From Strigamia acuminata (taxonomy: Eukaryota > Arthropoda > Chilopoda > Geophilomorpha > Linotaeniidae), in contig CASHSZ010000006.1 of NCBI GenBank assembly GCA_949358305.1, positions 50,001 to 114,000 on the forward strand: DNA of 64,000 bases. Direction: 5' to 3'. A program made the translations under genes and the position numbers. This document shows, piece by piece, positions 47,339 through 61,700 of the stretch (the stretch's first letter is position 1; the number at the start of each line of letters is the position of its first letter). Under the pieces are notes generated by a model. It saw only the letters and a list, made by a program, of their open reading frames with translations, did not search any database and had not been told where the DNA came from.

Positions 47339-49330
47339 GGATAACTGAGAGAGTCGGGTGCGAGACCACGTGACCCGGAGTGTGGTTTTTGGGGGCGAGG
47401 GCCGTCCTCCGACCGCGCCGTGACGCGCCCCGGGTCGGATCAAGAGGCGACCCGGTCGGAAACCGAACCTCGGGGTTCCTCGGGGCGTGGTTTTTTGGGG
47501 ACGGGGGGAGGGGGGGATTGGGTCGCGTGCTCCGACCGCGCCGCAACGCGCCGTGGGTCGGTCACCAACCTTTGTCAATATTTTATAAATTTCCACGGAA
47601 TTTCAACAATGTTTTACATAAGTCCGTCAAATCGGGCAGAAATATCCCGTACAATGTCGCTGCAATTCTGTGGAAATTTATCAGATATTGACAAAATTCG
47701 GTGACGGGCGGAAGGGCGATTCCCGGGCGGAAGAGAGAGAGAGAGAGAGAAAGGGGGGACGGCCGGCGCCTACGCCGACGGGGCGCGGAGGGCGAGTGCA
47801 CTGTTCACGCATGTGGGCGCGTGTGGACGCTCGATTTACTGGCGCGTTGGACAAGTCAAAAAAAATTTCCCAATGTCTGACAAAAATTCCATCGAATCAC
47901 GGCAATATTTGACAACACTTGCACAGATTTTTAGCAACATTCACCGGCGAGGTCGTTGATGAACTCGCTTTACCCCGATGAATCTCGCGCGACAACAACC
48001 CTGCGAAAATACCAAATCTCGTACGAATAATAAACACGGCGCAAACCGCACAAAAATCCACGACATAAAATCGAATGTCGTCTATCGGCACTCTCAGCAT
48101 TCCCCCGGACATTTTCCGGAAGAGTTTGGTCCGGCCGGAATCCGAGGAATAGTCACTCCCAAAGTGCGGATTTTGCGGGTGCACTCGCTTCCGAAGGATA
48201 GGCAAAGCAGGCGTGCGGACGCGACGCCCGGACGCGGCCGGCCGGGGACCAGTCGGCGCTTAACCTTGGGGTACGTGTGCGGATTTTGTCGGGGGCGAAA
48301 GGGTCCCGCTTTTTAACATTACGGCGGCCTATACGTTGTTTCGTTGATCGCGACTGCGATGCGGAATTTGCGGATGTTGTTTTGGCCGAGTAGTTCGTGC
48401 GACCGAGCGCGTTTTGTTCGTTGCTTTTCGGTGTTCGGTGGGTTTTGTGACCGGTCAAGGGTTTCGCTAAAACGTGGTTTTTGTGACGGGAGGGAGGGGG
48501 GATCGGTTCATGTGCTCCGAACGCGCCGCGACGCGCCGTGACTTGGGCCAAAAACGACCCGGTCGGAAACCGGGTCCCGGGCTTCGTCGAGGCGTGGTTT
48601 TTGAGAACGGGGGGAGGGGGGGATCGGGTCGCGTGCTCCGAAAGCGCCGCGACGCGCCGTGACTTGGGCCAAAAACGACCCGGTCGGAAACCGGGTCCCG
48701 GGCTTCGTCGAGGCGTGGTTTTTGAGAACGGGGGGAGGGGGGGATCGGGTCGCGTGCTCCGAAAGCGCCGCGACGCGCCGTGACTTGGGCCAAAAACGAC
48801 CCGGTCGGAAACCGGGTCCCGGGCTTCGTCGAGGCGTGGTCCCGATCGGGACAAACTCTTCCGGAAAATGTCCGGTGGAATGTTGAGAGTGTCGATGGAC
48901 GACGTTCGAGTTTATATCGTAAGTAAGTAAGTATCTGACAAAACTTGCACAGAATTTTGTCAACATTTGATAAATTTCCACAGAATTTAACGTTGTTTTG
49001 CTAAAACCTGCGGAAACGTGTCTAGTCGGGCAGAAACGTCTCGTAAAATGTTGCTGAAATTCCGTGGAAATTTGTCAAAAATTGACAAAAGTTGGTGACC
49101 GACCCACATCGCGTTGCGGCGCGGTCGGAGCACGCGACCCGATCCCCCCCCCCCCCCTCCCCCCGTCCCCAAAAAACCACGCCTCGAGGAACCCCGAGGT
49201 TCGGTTTCCGACCGGGTCGCCTCTTGATCCGACTCGGGGCGCGTCACGGCGCGGTCGGAGGACGGCCCTCGCCCCCAAAAACCACACTCCGGGTCACGTG
49301 GTCTCGCACCCGACTCTTTCAGTTTTCCCG
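47339..49330. mobile_element. Island I copy 2 (inverted)
   Basis: Exact-length inverted copy of 13659-15650: features pair at a constant coordinate sum of 62,991 over about 2.1 kb, including the neighbouring 50-60 bp of satellite. The 121-bp triplication and inner inverted repeat are preserved. Confidence 0.85.
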
Positions 49331-50971
49331 TTTTCAGCCCGTTACGGGATCGTGACGGGACTGTCGGCGGCCCGTTAACGGCCCGCACGAGCCGTGACGG
49401 GATCGTGACGGGACCGTTGGCGGCCCGTTAACGGCCCGCACGGGCCGTGACGGGATCGTGACGGGACCGTCGGCGGCCCGTTAACGGCCCGTACGACTCC
49501 ATGCGGGCCGTTGACGGGCCGTTGACGGGCCGTTAACGGGCCGTTAACGGGCCGTTACGGCGTGAATCGAAAAAATCAACAACCGACAACACGTACGTGA
49601 AAACGCGTACAACATTCATAGACATTAATCTCGAATCCTGTTTTTGGTTTTACGCCGTTAACGGGCCGTTAACGGGCCGTTAACGGCCCGTTAACGGCCC
49701 GCGTGAGGTCGTACGGGCCGTCGGCGAGCCGAAGTCCGGGAACGAAGGCCGTGACGGGATCGTGACGGGACCGTCAGCGGCCCGTTAACGGCCCGTGCGG
49801 GCCGTTGCGGGATCGTGACGGGATCGTCGACGGCCCGTTAACGGCCCGTGCGGGCCGTTGCGGGCCGTTGACGGGCCGTTGACGGGCCGTTAACGGGCCG
49901 TTAACGGGCCGTTACGGCGTGAATCGAAAAAATCAACAACCGACAACACGTACATGAAAACGCGTACAACATTCATAGACATTAATCTCGAATCCTGTTT
50001 TCGGTTTTGCCCCGTTAACGGGCCGTTAACGGGCCGTTAACGGGCCGTTAACGGCCCGTGCGGGCCGTTGCGGGATCGTGACGGGACCGTCGACGGCCCG
50101 TTAACGGCCCGTGCGGGCCGTTGCGGGATCGTGACGGGACCGTCAGCGGCCCGTTAACGGCCCGTGCGGGCCGTTGCGGGATCGTGACGGGACCGTCGAC
50201 GGCCCGTTAACGGCCCGTGCGGGCCGTTGCGGGATCGTGACGGGACCGTCAGCGGCCCGTTAACGGCCCGTGCGGGCCGTTGCGGGATCGTGACGGGATC
50301 GTCGACGGCCCGTTAACGGCCCGTGCGGGCCGTTGCGGGATCGTGACGGGACCGTCAGCGGCCCGTTGCGGGATCGTGACGGGATCGTCGACGGCCCGTT
50401 AACGGCCCGTGCGGGCCGTTGCGGGCCGTTGACGGGCCGTTGACGGGCCGTTAACGGGCCGTTAACGGGCCGTTACGGCGTAAATCGAAAAAATCAACAA
50501 CCGACAACACGTACGTGAAAACGCGTACAACATTCATAGACATTAATCTCGAATCCTGTTTTTGGTTTTACGCCGTTAACGGGCCGTTAACGGCCCGTTA
50601 ACGGCCCGTTAACGGCCCGCACAGGCCGTGACGGGATCGTGACGGGACTGTCGGCGGCCCGTTAACGGCCCGCACGAGCCGTGACGGGATCGTGACGGGA
50701 CCGTCGGCAGCCCATTAACGGCCCGTACGACTCCATGCGGGCCGTTGCGGGATCGTGACGGGACCGTCAGCGGCCCGTTAACGGCCCGTGCGGGCCGTTG
50801 CGGGATCGTGACGGGATCGTCGACGGCCCGTTAACGGCCCGTGCGGGCCGTTGCGGGCCGTTGACGGGCCGTTGACGGGCCGTTAACGGGCCGTCAACGG
50901 CCCGTCAACGGCCCGCATGGGGTCGCACGGGCCGTTAACGGGCCGCCGACAGTCCCGTCACGATCCCGTAA
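49331..50971. repeat. Satellite block S6
   Basis: Mostly reverse orientation, spacers near 49559, 49917 and 50477, polarity flip near 50890, ending at T8. Same organisation as S3 but about half its length. Confidence 0.95.
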
Positions 50972-51366
50972 CGGGAAAACTGAAAGAGTCGGGCGCGAGA
51001 CCACGTGACCCGGAGTGTGGTTTTTGGGGACGAGGGCCGTCCTCCGACCGCGCCGTGACGCGCCCCGAGTCGGATCAAGAGGCGACCCGGTCGGAAACCG
51101 AACCTCGGGGTTCCTCGAGGCGTGGTTTTTTGGGGACGGGGGGAGGGGGGGGGGATCGGGTCGCGTGCTCCGAACGCGCCGCGACGCGCCGTGGGTCGGT
51201 CACCAACCTTTGTCAATATTTTATAAATTTCCACGGAATTTCAGCAATGTTTTACATAAGTCCGTCAAATCGGGCAGAAATATCTCGTACAATGTCGCTG
51301 CAATTCTGTGGAAATTTATCAGATATTGACAAAATTCGGTGACGGGCGGAAGGGCGATTCCCGGGC

Positions 51367-51404
<38 letters not shown>

Positions 51405-51439
51405 ACGGCCGGCGCCTACGCCGACGGGGCGCGGAGGGC
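50972..51439 (+). mobile_element. T8 terminal module (arm copy 3)
   Basis: Direct copy of T5 at a 31,999-bp offset. Confidence 0.8.
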
Positions 51440-51596
<157 letters not shown>

Positions 51597-51602
51597 CGCT
51601 AG

Positions 51603-52004
51603 TTGCGTCGAGGGGGTGCGTCTGCGCGACCACCGCCGCCGCCGCCGCCACCGACACCGAGTGAAAAGAAGAGCGAGGAGACGGCGCTGGAGGCGATGGT
51701 CGAGAAGATGATGGCGAGGACGGAGGCAAAATTGGAAGCGATGCTGGCGAGAACGGAGGAACGATTCGAGAACATGTTGGAGAGGGTGGAGAAGAAGTGG
51801 ATGGGAGCGATGGCCGATGATACGGAGCCGGTGGACGACGAAGGCGACGACAAAGGGGCGACCGGTGATAAAGGTGGCGAGGAGAGGACCGGCGGCGACG
51901 GCGGCGACGACGACGACGACAGCCACTCTTCGATTCTAATTATTCATTCATTCATTCATTCATTTATGTATTTATTTATTTATTTATTTCCCCGTGGACC
52001 GTAA
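51603..52004 (+). CDS. Gene H copy 3: coiled-coil exon
   Basis: Same 133-codon exon as 19652-20053, with no differences seen in the translation. Confidence 0.5.
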   Translation: MRRGGASARPPPPPPPPTPSEKKSEETALEAMVEKMMARTEAKLEAMLARTEERFENMLERVEKKWMGAMADDTEPVDDEGDDKGATGDKGGEERTGGDGGDDDDDSHSSILIIHSFIHSFMYLFIYLFPRGP

Positions 52005-52081
52005 ACGAGTGGTTTACAATATTTTTTTTTTTTATTTTTTTTATATTTTTAAGACTGAAGAATAAAGTCTGATTATTGTAT

Positions 52082-52120
<39 letters not shown>

Positions 52121-52295
52121 TACATTTGTACATTCAAAAGTTAAAAATAAAAATTTCAAAAATTACAAAATTACAAAATTACAAAATTACAAAATTACAA
52201 AATTAACAAAAATTAACAAAAATTAACAAAAATTAAAAGAAAAGGAGAGAAGAGACGACGATGGTGGTGGTGGTGGTGGTGGTGGTGGTTTAGGT

Positions 52296-52326
<31 letters not shown>

Positions 52327-52743
52327 GCGACTACATCACACAGTGGAGTTTCTGGCACGACGACGGAGCCTGCGCGCGCCCATCCCCACCGCAAGCGCGA
52401 AATCCAGTGACAAAATTTGGAAAATGCGACCACGGAGATTGGGCGAGTAGGTTTTCGCGCGCCCTCCCGACACACCGTGGAAATAAAAATAGAAACATGT
52501 AAACGAAAATAAAAAACGAGAATGAAAATAAAGATGAGAACGGTAAATGAAAATAAAAAAATAAAACGAAGAAATAAAAGGAGAGCCGAATCTTTCGACT
52601 CCCCCCCACCCTCCCGCAACCTCGCGGGAGAGTGTTCACCATCACTATCTGAAACGAAGAAGGGACCAAACTGAAACGGCACAATGTATGGCAATGTCAA
52701 TGGAATGCGTGTTTGACAATACAGCTTTGCCAGAAACGAAAAC
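52005..52743. other. Low-complexity part of the arm repeat (copy 3)
   Basis: As in copies 1 and 2, and lacking the 16-bp extra piece of copy 2. No supported gene. Confidence 0.55.
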
Positions 52744-52818
52744 TCGCGGGAGCGGGATTCGAACCCTCGATCCACAACTCCGTACGGCAGGTAACTCTGC
52801 CCGCTCGGCCACCCGGGC
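52744..52818 (-). ncRNA. tRNA-like Pol III unit, copy 3
   Basis: Identical to copy 2, with A and B boxes intact. Confidence 0.6.
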
Positions 52819-53011
52819 CCGGAGACAAAGCGTCGCTATTTTCGATGACGACGTTTGTCGTTATTACTAATCATTATCGGTTATTGATTATTAATCGTCG
52901 ATTATTAATTAATTATTGATTATTAATTATTAGTTGTCAGTTATTGCCATTATTAGTGTCGTTTATTCATTAATCTTTTTCGCGTCACCGGTCGACCGAC
53001 ATGCTCTAGCG

Positions 53012-54495
<1,484 letters not shown>

Positions 54496-55734
54496 TTTCG
54501 TCGATCAATCGCCTACTTATAAACGAATTGGTCGTTTAATCAATTAATTGGTTAATTCATTAGACCGATTAACGGACGAACGGACGGACAAATAATAGCG
54601 CCGCGAGTAGTAACCACAAAACCAACGTTGAATCTAGTCGTTTGATATCGACGGGGTTTCCCCCCTCCTCCGTGCTCACGCACGCTGTCCCGCATGGCAC
54701 GCCGTTTTTATTCGCCCGTTCCGTTTCTTCTCTCGTTTGTTTGTTTTTTTTTTAAGAAATAATGCGATTGGATAGCCTTACTTACTCGTTTGTTCGTTTT
54801 TTTTTTGTTTGTTTGTTTGTTTGTTTTTCCCACTCTACGGAGTCCAGCGAACCGATATATGTACGCGTGTGCGTCGCGAAGAAGGAGAAGGGCACAACAA
54901 TGGCGGGAAAAAGCTTGATCCGCTGTTCACCTCGATGTCACGGCGCTGCGACGCGACGCTCGGCGATGCGAATTAAAAAGAAAAAATGAAACAAAATAAA
55001 ACAAAGTGAAACAATAAAATGAAACGAAACGAAACAAAATAAAATGAAACGAATAAACGATCGGCGTTTTGAATCGTGCCGCGTCATGTTGCCCGGTTGC
55101 GCCACCAGGTGCCCGCGCAGCGCTCGGCGCTCGGTGTTCGGTGTTCGGCCCGTCCCGTGAACGGGGAGGAGAAGAACGAAGCGGGGACTACGGGTTCGGG
55201 TTAGGCGCCGACGGCGTGGTTGATCGATTATATTTTCTCGCTTTCTATTTATCTTCTCGTAAGAGTTGTAAAGGCGTATAAAGAATAAACAATTGGAGCG
55301 AAAAGTAAACGGTCTTTTTATTTGTGTACATTTGTAAAATTTGAAAATTTTTCTTAAAACTAAGCGTGAATAAACGAGCGAAAAAAATGAGGCGGGCTCG
55401 CGCGACGGGCGACGGGTCTAGTTGTCGCATTAGTCGGTCCTGGTCGAGGAGCAGTCTGTCTGTCCTTAACGGTCAAAATGAGAATGGCACCGAAGAGACT
55501 CCGTACATTATTCGATGTGAAATCTGAAATCTGAAATCTGAAATCTGAAATCTGAAAAATCTGAAAAACCTGAAAAACCTGGGACCCGTGAAAACCCGAA
55601 ATCTGAAAACCGATTGATTGGTCGGTCGATCAATCAATCGATCGATCGATCGGTGGACGGTTGGCTGCCTGCCCCACCCACCCGCGACGATTGGCCCCAC
55701 CGGCCGGCGGTGGCCCATTCTCGACTTATTTATT
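54496..55734. other. Intergenic region between gene G copy 2 and array 2
   Basis: Direct copy of 22533-23764 at the same offset. No gene called. Confidence 0.5.
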
Positions 55735-58700
55735 TATTATTTTGACCGGCCCGAAGGCCAGTCTGAGACCGAAAAAGCACGGCTGCTTTTACAGAGACGG
55801 GTATCAAATACCGCGCCGCTCGGCGGGTACTGTGCGCCGCTCGACCGAGCGGCGGGCCCGAGTCCCGAGTTCGATCTGAAAGTGTTGGCAAAACCCATCG
55901 AACGTGTTCGGGAAGACTCCCGTCCACAACGACGGCGCGAGACCCCCGGAAGATGAAAATAAAATACGAAACGGCTCATTTTCTATAAAATTTTTATTCC
56001 AACGAATTACGACGAAGATAACCTAATTAACGGTTAAAGCACGGACCGCAAAGTCGGTCCCACGACCGAAGAATTAAAATTTTAATCGTCTTTCTTTTTT
56101 CGTGTGATATTTTTTTTACCTCGTACCGATCGCCACATCGGACACGAGTAGAATGCACGCGACCGCACGCATGCTGCGAGGTTTAGACGGTCGAAGGAAT
56201 GCCGGTAAGGGAGCTTATTTTCGGGGCGAGTCGTCGGGGCTGCCGCTGCCGCCGCTGTCGCTCAACGACCCCAACCGCATCTATTCGTCGGGACGGATAC
56301 GTTCCATTTTCGGACTTATTTATTTATTTATTTATTTATTATTTTGACCGGCCCGAAGGCCAGTCTGAGACCGTGGCGAAGCAAGGGTCCTTTTATATCG
56401 GATACCGCGCCGCTCGGCGGGTACTGTGCGCCGCTCGACCGAGCGGCGGGCCCGAGTCCCGAGTTCGATCTGAAAGTGTTGGCAAAACCCATCGAACGTG
56501 TTCGGGAAGACTCCCGTCCACAACGACGGCGCGAGACCCCCGGAAGATGAAAATAAAATACGAAACGGCTCATTTTCTATAAAATTTTTATTCCAACGAA
56601 TTACGACGAAGATAACCTAATTAACGGTTAAAGCACGGACCGCAAAGTCGGTCCCACGACCGAAGAATTAAAATTTTAATCGTCTTTCTTTTTTCGTGTG
56701 ATATTTTTTTTACCTCGTACCGATCGCCACATCGGACACGAGTAGAATGCACGCGACCGCACGCATGCTGCGAGGTTTAGACGGTCGAAGGAATGCCGGT
56801 AAGGGAGCTTATTTTCGGGGCGAGTCGTCGGGGCTGCCGCTGCCGCCGCTGTCGCTCAACGACCCCAACCGCATCTATTCGTCGGGACGGATACGTTCCA
56901 TTTTCGGACTTATTTATTTATTTATTTATTTATTATTTTGACCGGCCCGAAGGCCAGTCTGAGACCGTGGCGAAGCAAGGGTCCTTTTATATCGGATACC
57001 GCGCCGCTCGGCGGGTACTGTGCGCCGCTCGACCGAGCGGCGGGCCCGAGTCCCGAGTTCGATCTGAAAGTGTTGGCAAAACCCATCGAACGTGTTCGGG
57101 AAGACTCCCGTCCACAACGACGGCGCGAGACCCCCGGAAGATGAAAATAAAATACGAAACGGCTCATTTTCTATAAAATTTTTATTCCAACGAATTACGA
57201 CGAAGATAACCTAATTAACGGTTAAAGCACGGACCGCAAAGTCGGTCCCACGACCGAAGAATTAAAATTTTAATCGTCTTTCTTTTTTCGTGTGATATTT
57301 TTTTTACCTCGTACCGATCGCCACATCGGACACGAGTAGAATGCACGCGACCGCACGCATGCTGCGAGGTTTAGACGGTCGAAGGAATGCCGGTAAGGGA
57401 GCTTATTTTCGGGGCGAGTCGTCGGGGCTGCCGCTGCCGCCGCTGTCGCTCAACGACCCCAACCGCATCTATTCGTCGGGACGGATACGTTCCATTTTCG
57501 GACTTATTTATTTATTTATTTATTTATTATTTTGACCGGCCCGAAGGCCAGTCTGAGACCGTGGCGAAGCAAGGGTCCTTTTATATCGGATACCGCGCCG
57601 CTCGGCGGGTACTGTGCGCCGCTCGACCGAGCGGCGGGCCCGAGTCCCGAGTTCGATCTGAAAGTGTTGGCAAAACCCATCGAACGTGTTCGGGAAGACT
57701 CCCGTCCACAACGACGGCGCGAGACCCCCGGAAGATGAAAATAAAATACGAAACGGCTCATTTTCTATAAAATTTTTATTCCAACGAATTACGACGAAGA
57801 TAACCTAATTAACGGTTAAAGCACGGACCGCAAAGTCGGTCCCACGACCGAAGAATTAAAATTTTAATCGTCTTTCTTTTTTCGTGTGATATTTTTTTTA
57901 CCTCGTACCGATCGCCACATCGGACACGAGTAGAATGCACGCGACCGCACGCATGCTGCGAGGTTTAGACGGTCGAAGGAATGCCGGTAAGGGAGCTTAT
58001 TTTCGGGGCGAGTCGTCGGGGCTGCCGCTGCCGCCGCTGTCGCTCAACGACCCCAACCGCATCTATTCGTCGGGACGGATACGTTCCATTTTCGGACTTA
58101 TTTATTTATTTATTTATTTATTATTTTGACCGGCCCGAAGGCCAGTCTGAGACCGTGGCGAAGCAAGGGTCCTTTTATATCGGATACCGCGCCGCTCGGC
58201 GGGTACTGTGCGCCGCTCGACCGAGCGGCGGGCCCGAGTCCCGAGTTCGATCTGAAAGTGTTGGCAAAACCCATCGAACGTGTTCGGGAAGACTCCCGTC
58301 CACAACGACGGCGCGAGACCCCCGGAAGATGAAAATAAAATACGAAACGGCTCATTTTCTATAAAATTTTTATTCCAACGAATTACGACGAAGATAACCT
58401 AATTAACGGTTAAAGCACGGACCGCAAAGTCGGTCCCACGACCGAAGAATTAAAATTTTAATCGTCTTTCTTTTTTCGTGTGATATTTTTTTTACCTCGT
58501 ACCGATCGCCACATCGGACACGAGTAGAATGCACGCGACCGCACGCATGCTGCGAGGTTTAGACGGTCGAAGGAATGCCGGTAAGGGAGCTTATTTTCGG
58601 GGCGAGTCGTCGGGGCTGCCGCTGCCGCCGCTGTCGCTCAACGACCCCAACCGCATCTATTCGTCGGGACGGATACGTTCCATTTTCGGACTTATTTATT

Positions 58701-61700
58701 TATTTATTTATTTATTATTTTGACCGGCCCGAAGGCCAGTCTGAGACCGTGGCGAAGCAAGGGTCCTTTTATATCGGATACCGCGCCGCTCGGCGGGTAC
58801 TGTGCGCCGCTCGACCGAGCGGCGGGCCCGAGTCCCGAGTTCGATCTGAAAGTGTTGGCAAAACCCATCGAACGTGTTCGGGAAGACTCCCGTCCACAAC
58901 GACGGCGCGAGACCCCCGGAAGATGAAAATAAAATACGAAACGGCTCATTTTCTATAAAATTTTTATTCCAACGAATTACGACGAAGATAACCTAATTAA
59001 CGGTTAAAGCACGGACCGCAAAGTCGGTCCCACGACCGAAGAATTAAAATTTTAATCGTCTTTCTTTTTTCGTGTGATATTTTTTTTACCTCGTACCGAT
59101 CGCCACATCGGACACGAGTAGAATGCACGCGACCGCACGCATGCTGCGAGGTTTAGACGGTCGAAGGAATGCCGGTAAGGGAGCTTATTTTCGGGGCGAG
59201 TCGTCGGGGCTGCCGCTGCCGCCGCTGTCGCTCAACGACCCCAACCGCATCTATTCGTCGGGACGGATACGTTCCATTTTCGGACTTATTTATTTATTTA
59301 TTTATTTATTATTTTGACCGGCCCGAAGGCCAGTCTGAGACCGTGGCGAAGCAAGGGTCCTTTTATATCGGATACCGCGCCGCTCGGCGGGTACTGTGCG
59401 CCGCTCGACCGAGCGGCGGGCCCGAGTCCCGAGTTCGATCTGAAAGTGTTGGCAAAACCCATCGAACGTGTTCGGGAAGACTCCCGTCCACAACGACGGC
59501 GCGAGACCCCCGGAAGATGAAAATAAAATACGAAACGGCTCATTTTCTATAAAATTTTTATTCCAACGAATTACGACGAAGATAACCTAATTAACGGTTA
59601 AAGCACGGACCGCAAAGTCGGTCCCACGACCGAAGAATTAAAATTTTAATCGTCTTTCTTTTTTCGTGTGATATTTTTTTTACCTCGTACCGATCGCCAC
59701 ATCGGACACGAGTAGAATGCACGCGACCGCACGCATGCTGCGAGGTTTAGACGGTCGAAGGAATGCCGGTAAGGGAGCTTATTTTCGGGGCGAGTCGTCG
59801 GGGCTGCCGCTGCCGCCGCTGTCGCTCAACGACCCCAACCGCATCTATTCGTCGGGACGGATACGTTCCATTTTCGGACTTATTTATTTATTTATTTATT
59901 TATTATTTTGACCGGCCCGAAGGCCAGTCTGAGACCGTGGCGAAGCAAGGGTCCTTTTATATCGGATACCGCGCCGCTCGGCGGGTACTGTGCGCCGCTC
60001 GACCGAGCGGCGGGCCCGAGTCCCGAGTTCGATCTGAAAGTGTTGGCAAAACCCATCGAACGTGTTCGGGAAGACTCCCGTCCACAACGACGGCGCGAGA
60101 CCCCCGGAAGATGAAAATAAAATACGAAACGGCTCATTTTCTATAAAATTTTTATTCCAACGAATTACGACGAAGATAACCTAATTAACGGTTAAAGCAC
60201 GGACCGCAAAGTCGGTCCCACGACCGAAGAATTAAAATTTTAATCGTCTTTCTTTTTTCGTGTGATATTTTTTTTACCTCGTACCGATCGCCACATCGGA
60301 CACGAGTAGAATGCACGCGACCGCACGCATGCTGCGAGGTTTAGACGGTCGAAGGAATGCCGGTAAGGGAGCTTATTTTCGGGGCGAGTCGTCGGGGCTG
60401 CCGCTGCCGCCGCTGTCGCTCAACGACCCCAACCGCATCTATTCGTCGGGACGGATACGTTCCATTTTCGGACTTATTTATTTATTTATTTATTTATTAT
60501 TTTGACCGGCCCGAAGGCCAGTCTGAGACCGTGGCGAAGCAAGGGTCCTTTTATATCGGATACCGCGCCGCTCGGCGGGTACTGTGCGCCGCTCGACCGA
60601 GCGGCGGGCCCGAGTCCCGAGTTCGATCTGAAAGTGTTGGCAAAACCCATCGAACGTGTTCGGGAAGACTCCCGTCCACAACGACGGCGCGAGACCCCCG
60701 GAAGATGAAAATAAAATACGAAACGGCTCATTTTCTATAAAATTTTTATTCCAACGAATTACGACGAAGATAACCTAATTAACGGTTAAAGCACGGACCG
60801 CAAAGTCGGTCCCACGACCGAAGAATTAAAATTTTAATCGTCTTTCTTTTTTCGTGTGATATTTTTTTTACCTCGTACCGATCGCCACATCGGACACGAG
60901 TAGAATGCACGCGACCGCACGCATGCTGCGAGGTTTAGACGGTCGAAGGAATGCCGGTAAGGGAGCTTATTTTCGGGGCGAGTCGTCGGGGCTGCCGCTG
61001 CCGCCGCTGTCGCTCAACGACCCCAACCGCATCTATTCGTCGGGACGGATACGTTCCATTTTCGGACTTATTTATTTATTTATTTATTTATTATTTTGAC
61101 CGGCCCGAAGGCCAGTCTGAGACCGTGGCGAAGCAAGGGTCCTTTTATATCGGATACCGCGCCGCTCGGCGGGTACTGTGCGCCGCTCGACCGAGCGGCG
61201 GGCCCGAGTCCCGAGTTCGATCTGAAAGTGTTGGCAAAACCCATCGAACGTGTTCGGGAAGACTCCCGTCCACAACGACGGCGCGAGACCCCCGGAAGAT
61301 GAAAATAAAATACGAAACGGCTCATTTTCTATAAAATTTTTATTCCAACGAATTACGACGAAGATAACCTAATTAACGGTTAAAGTACGAACCGCAAAGT
61401 CGGTGCCACGACCGGAGAATTAAAATTTTAATCGTCTTCCTTTCTCTGATGATCTTTTTTTTTTTTACTCCGTACCGATCGCCACGTCGGACACGAGTAG
61501 AATGCACGCGACCGCACGAGCGCTGCGAGGTTTGAACGAACAAACGGATGCCAGCGCAGGACCTTATTTTCGGGGCGATTCGTCCGGGCTGTCGCTGCCG
61601 CTGACGCCGCTCAACGACACCACCTGCCCCTATTCTGGCCGGGACGGGGACGTTCTATTTCCGATTTATTCATTTATTTGTTATTTTGACCGGCCCGAAG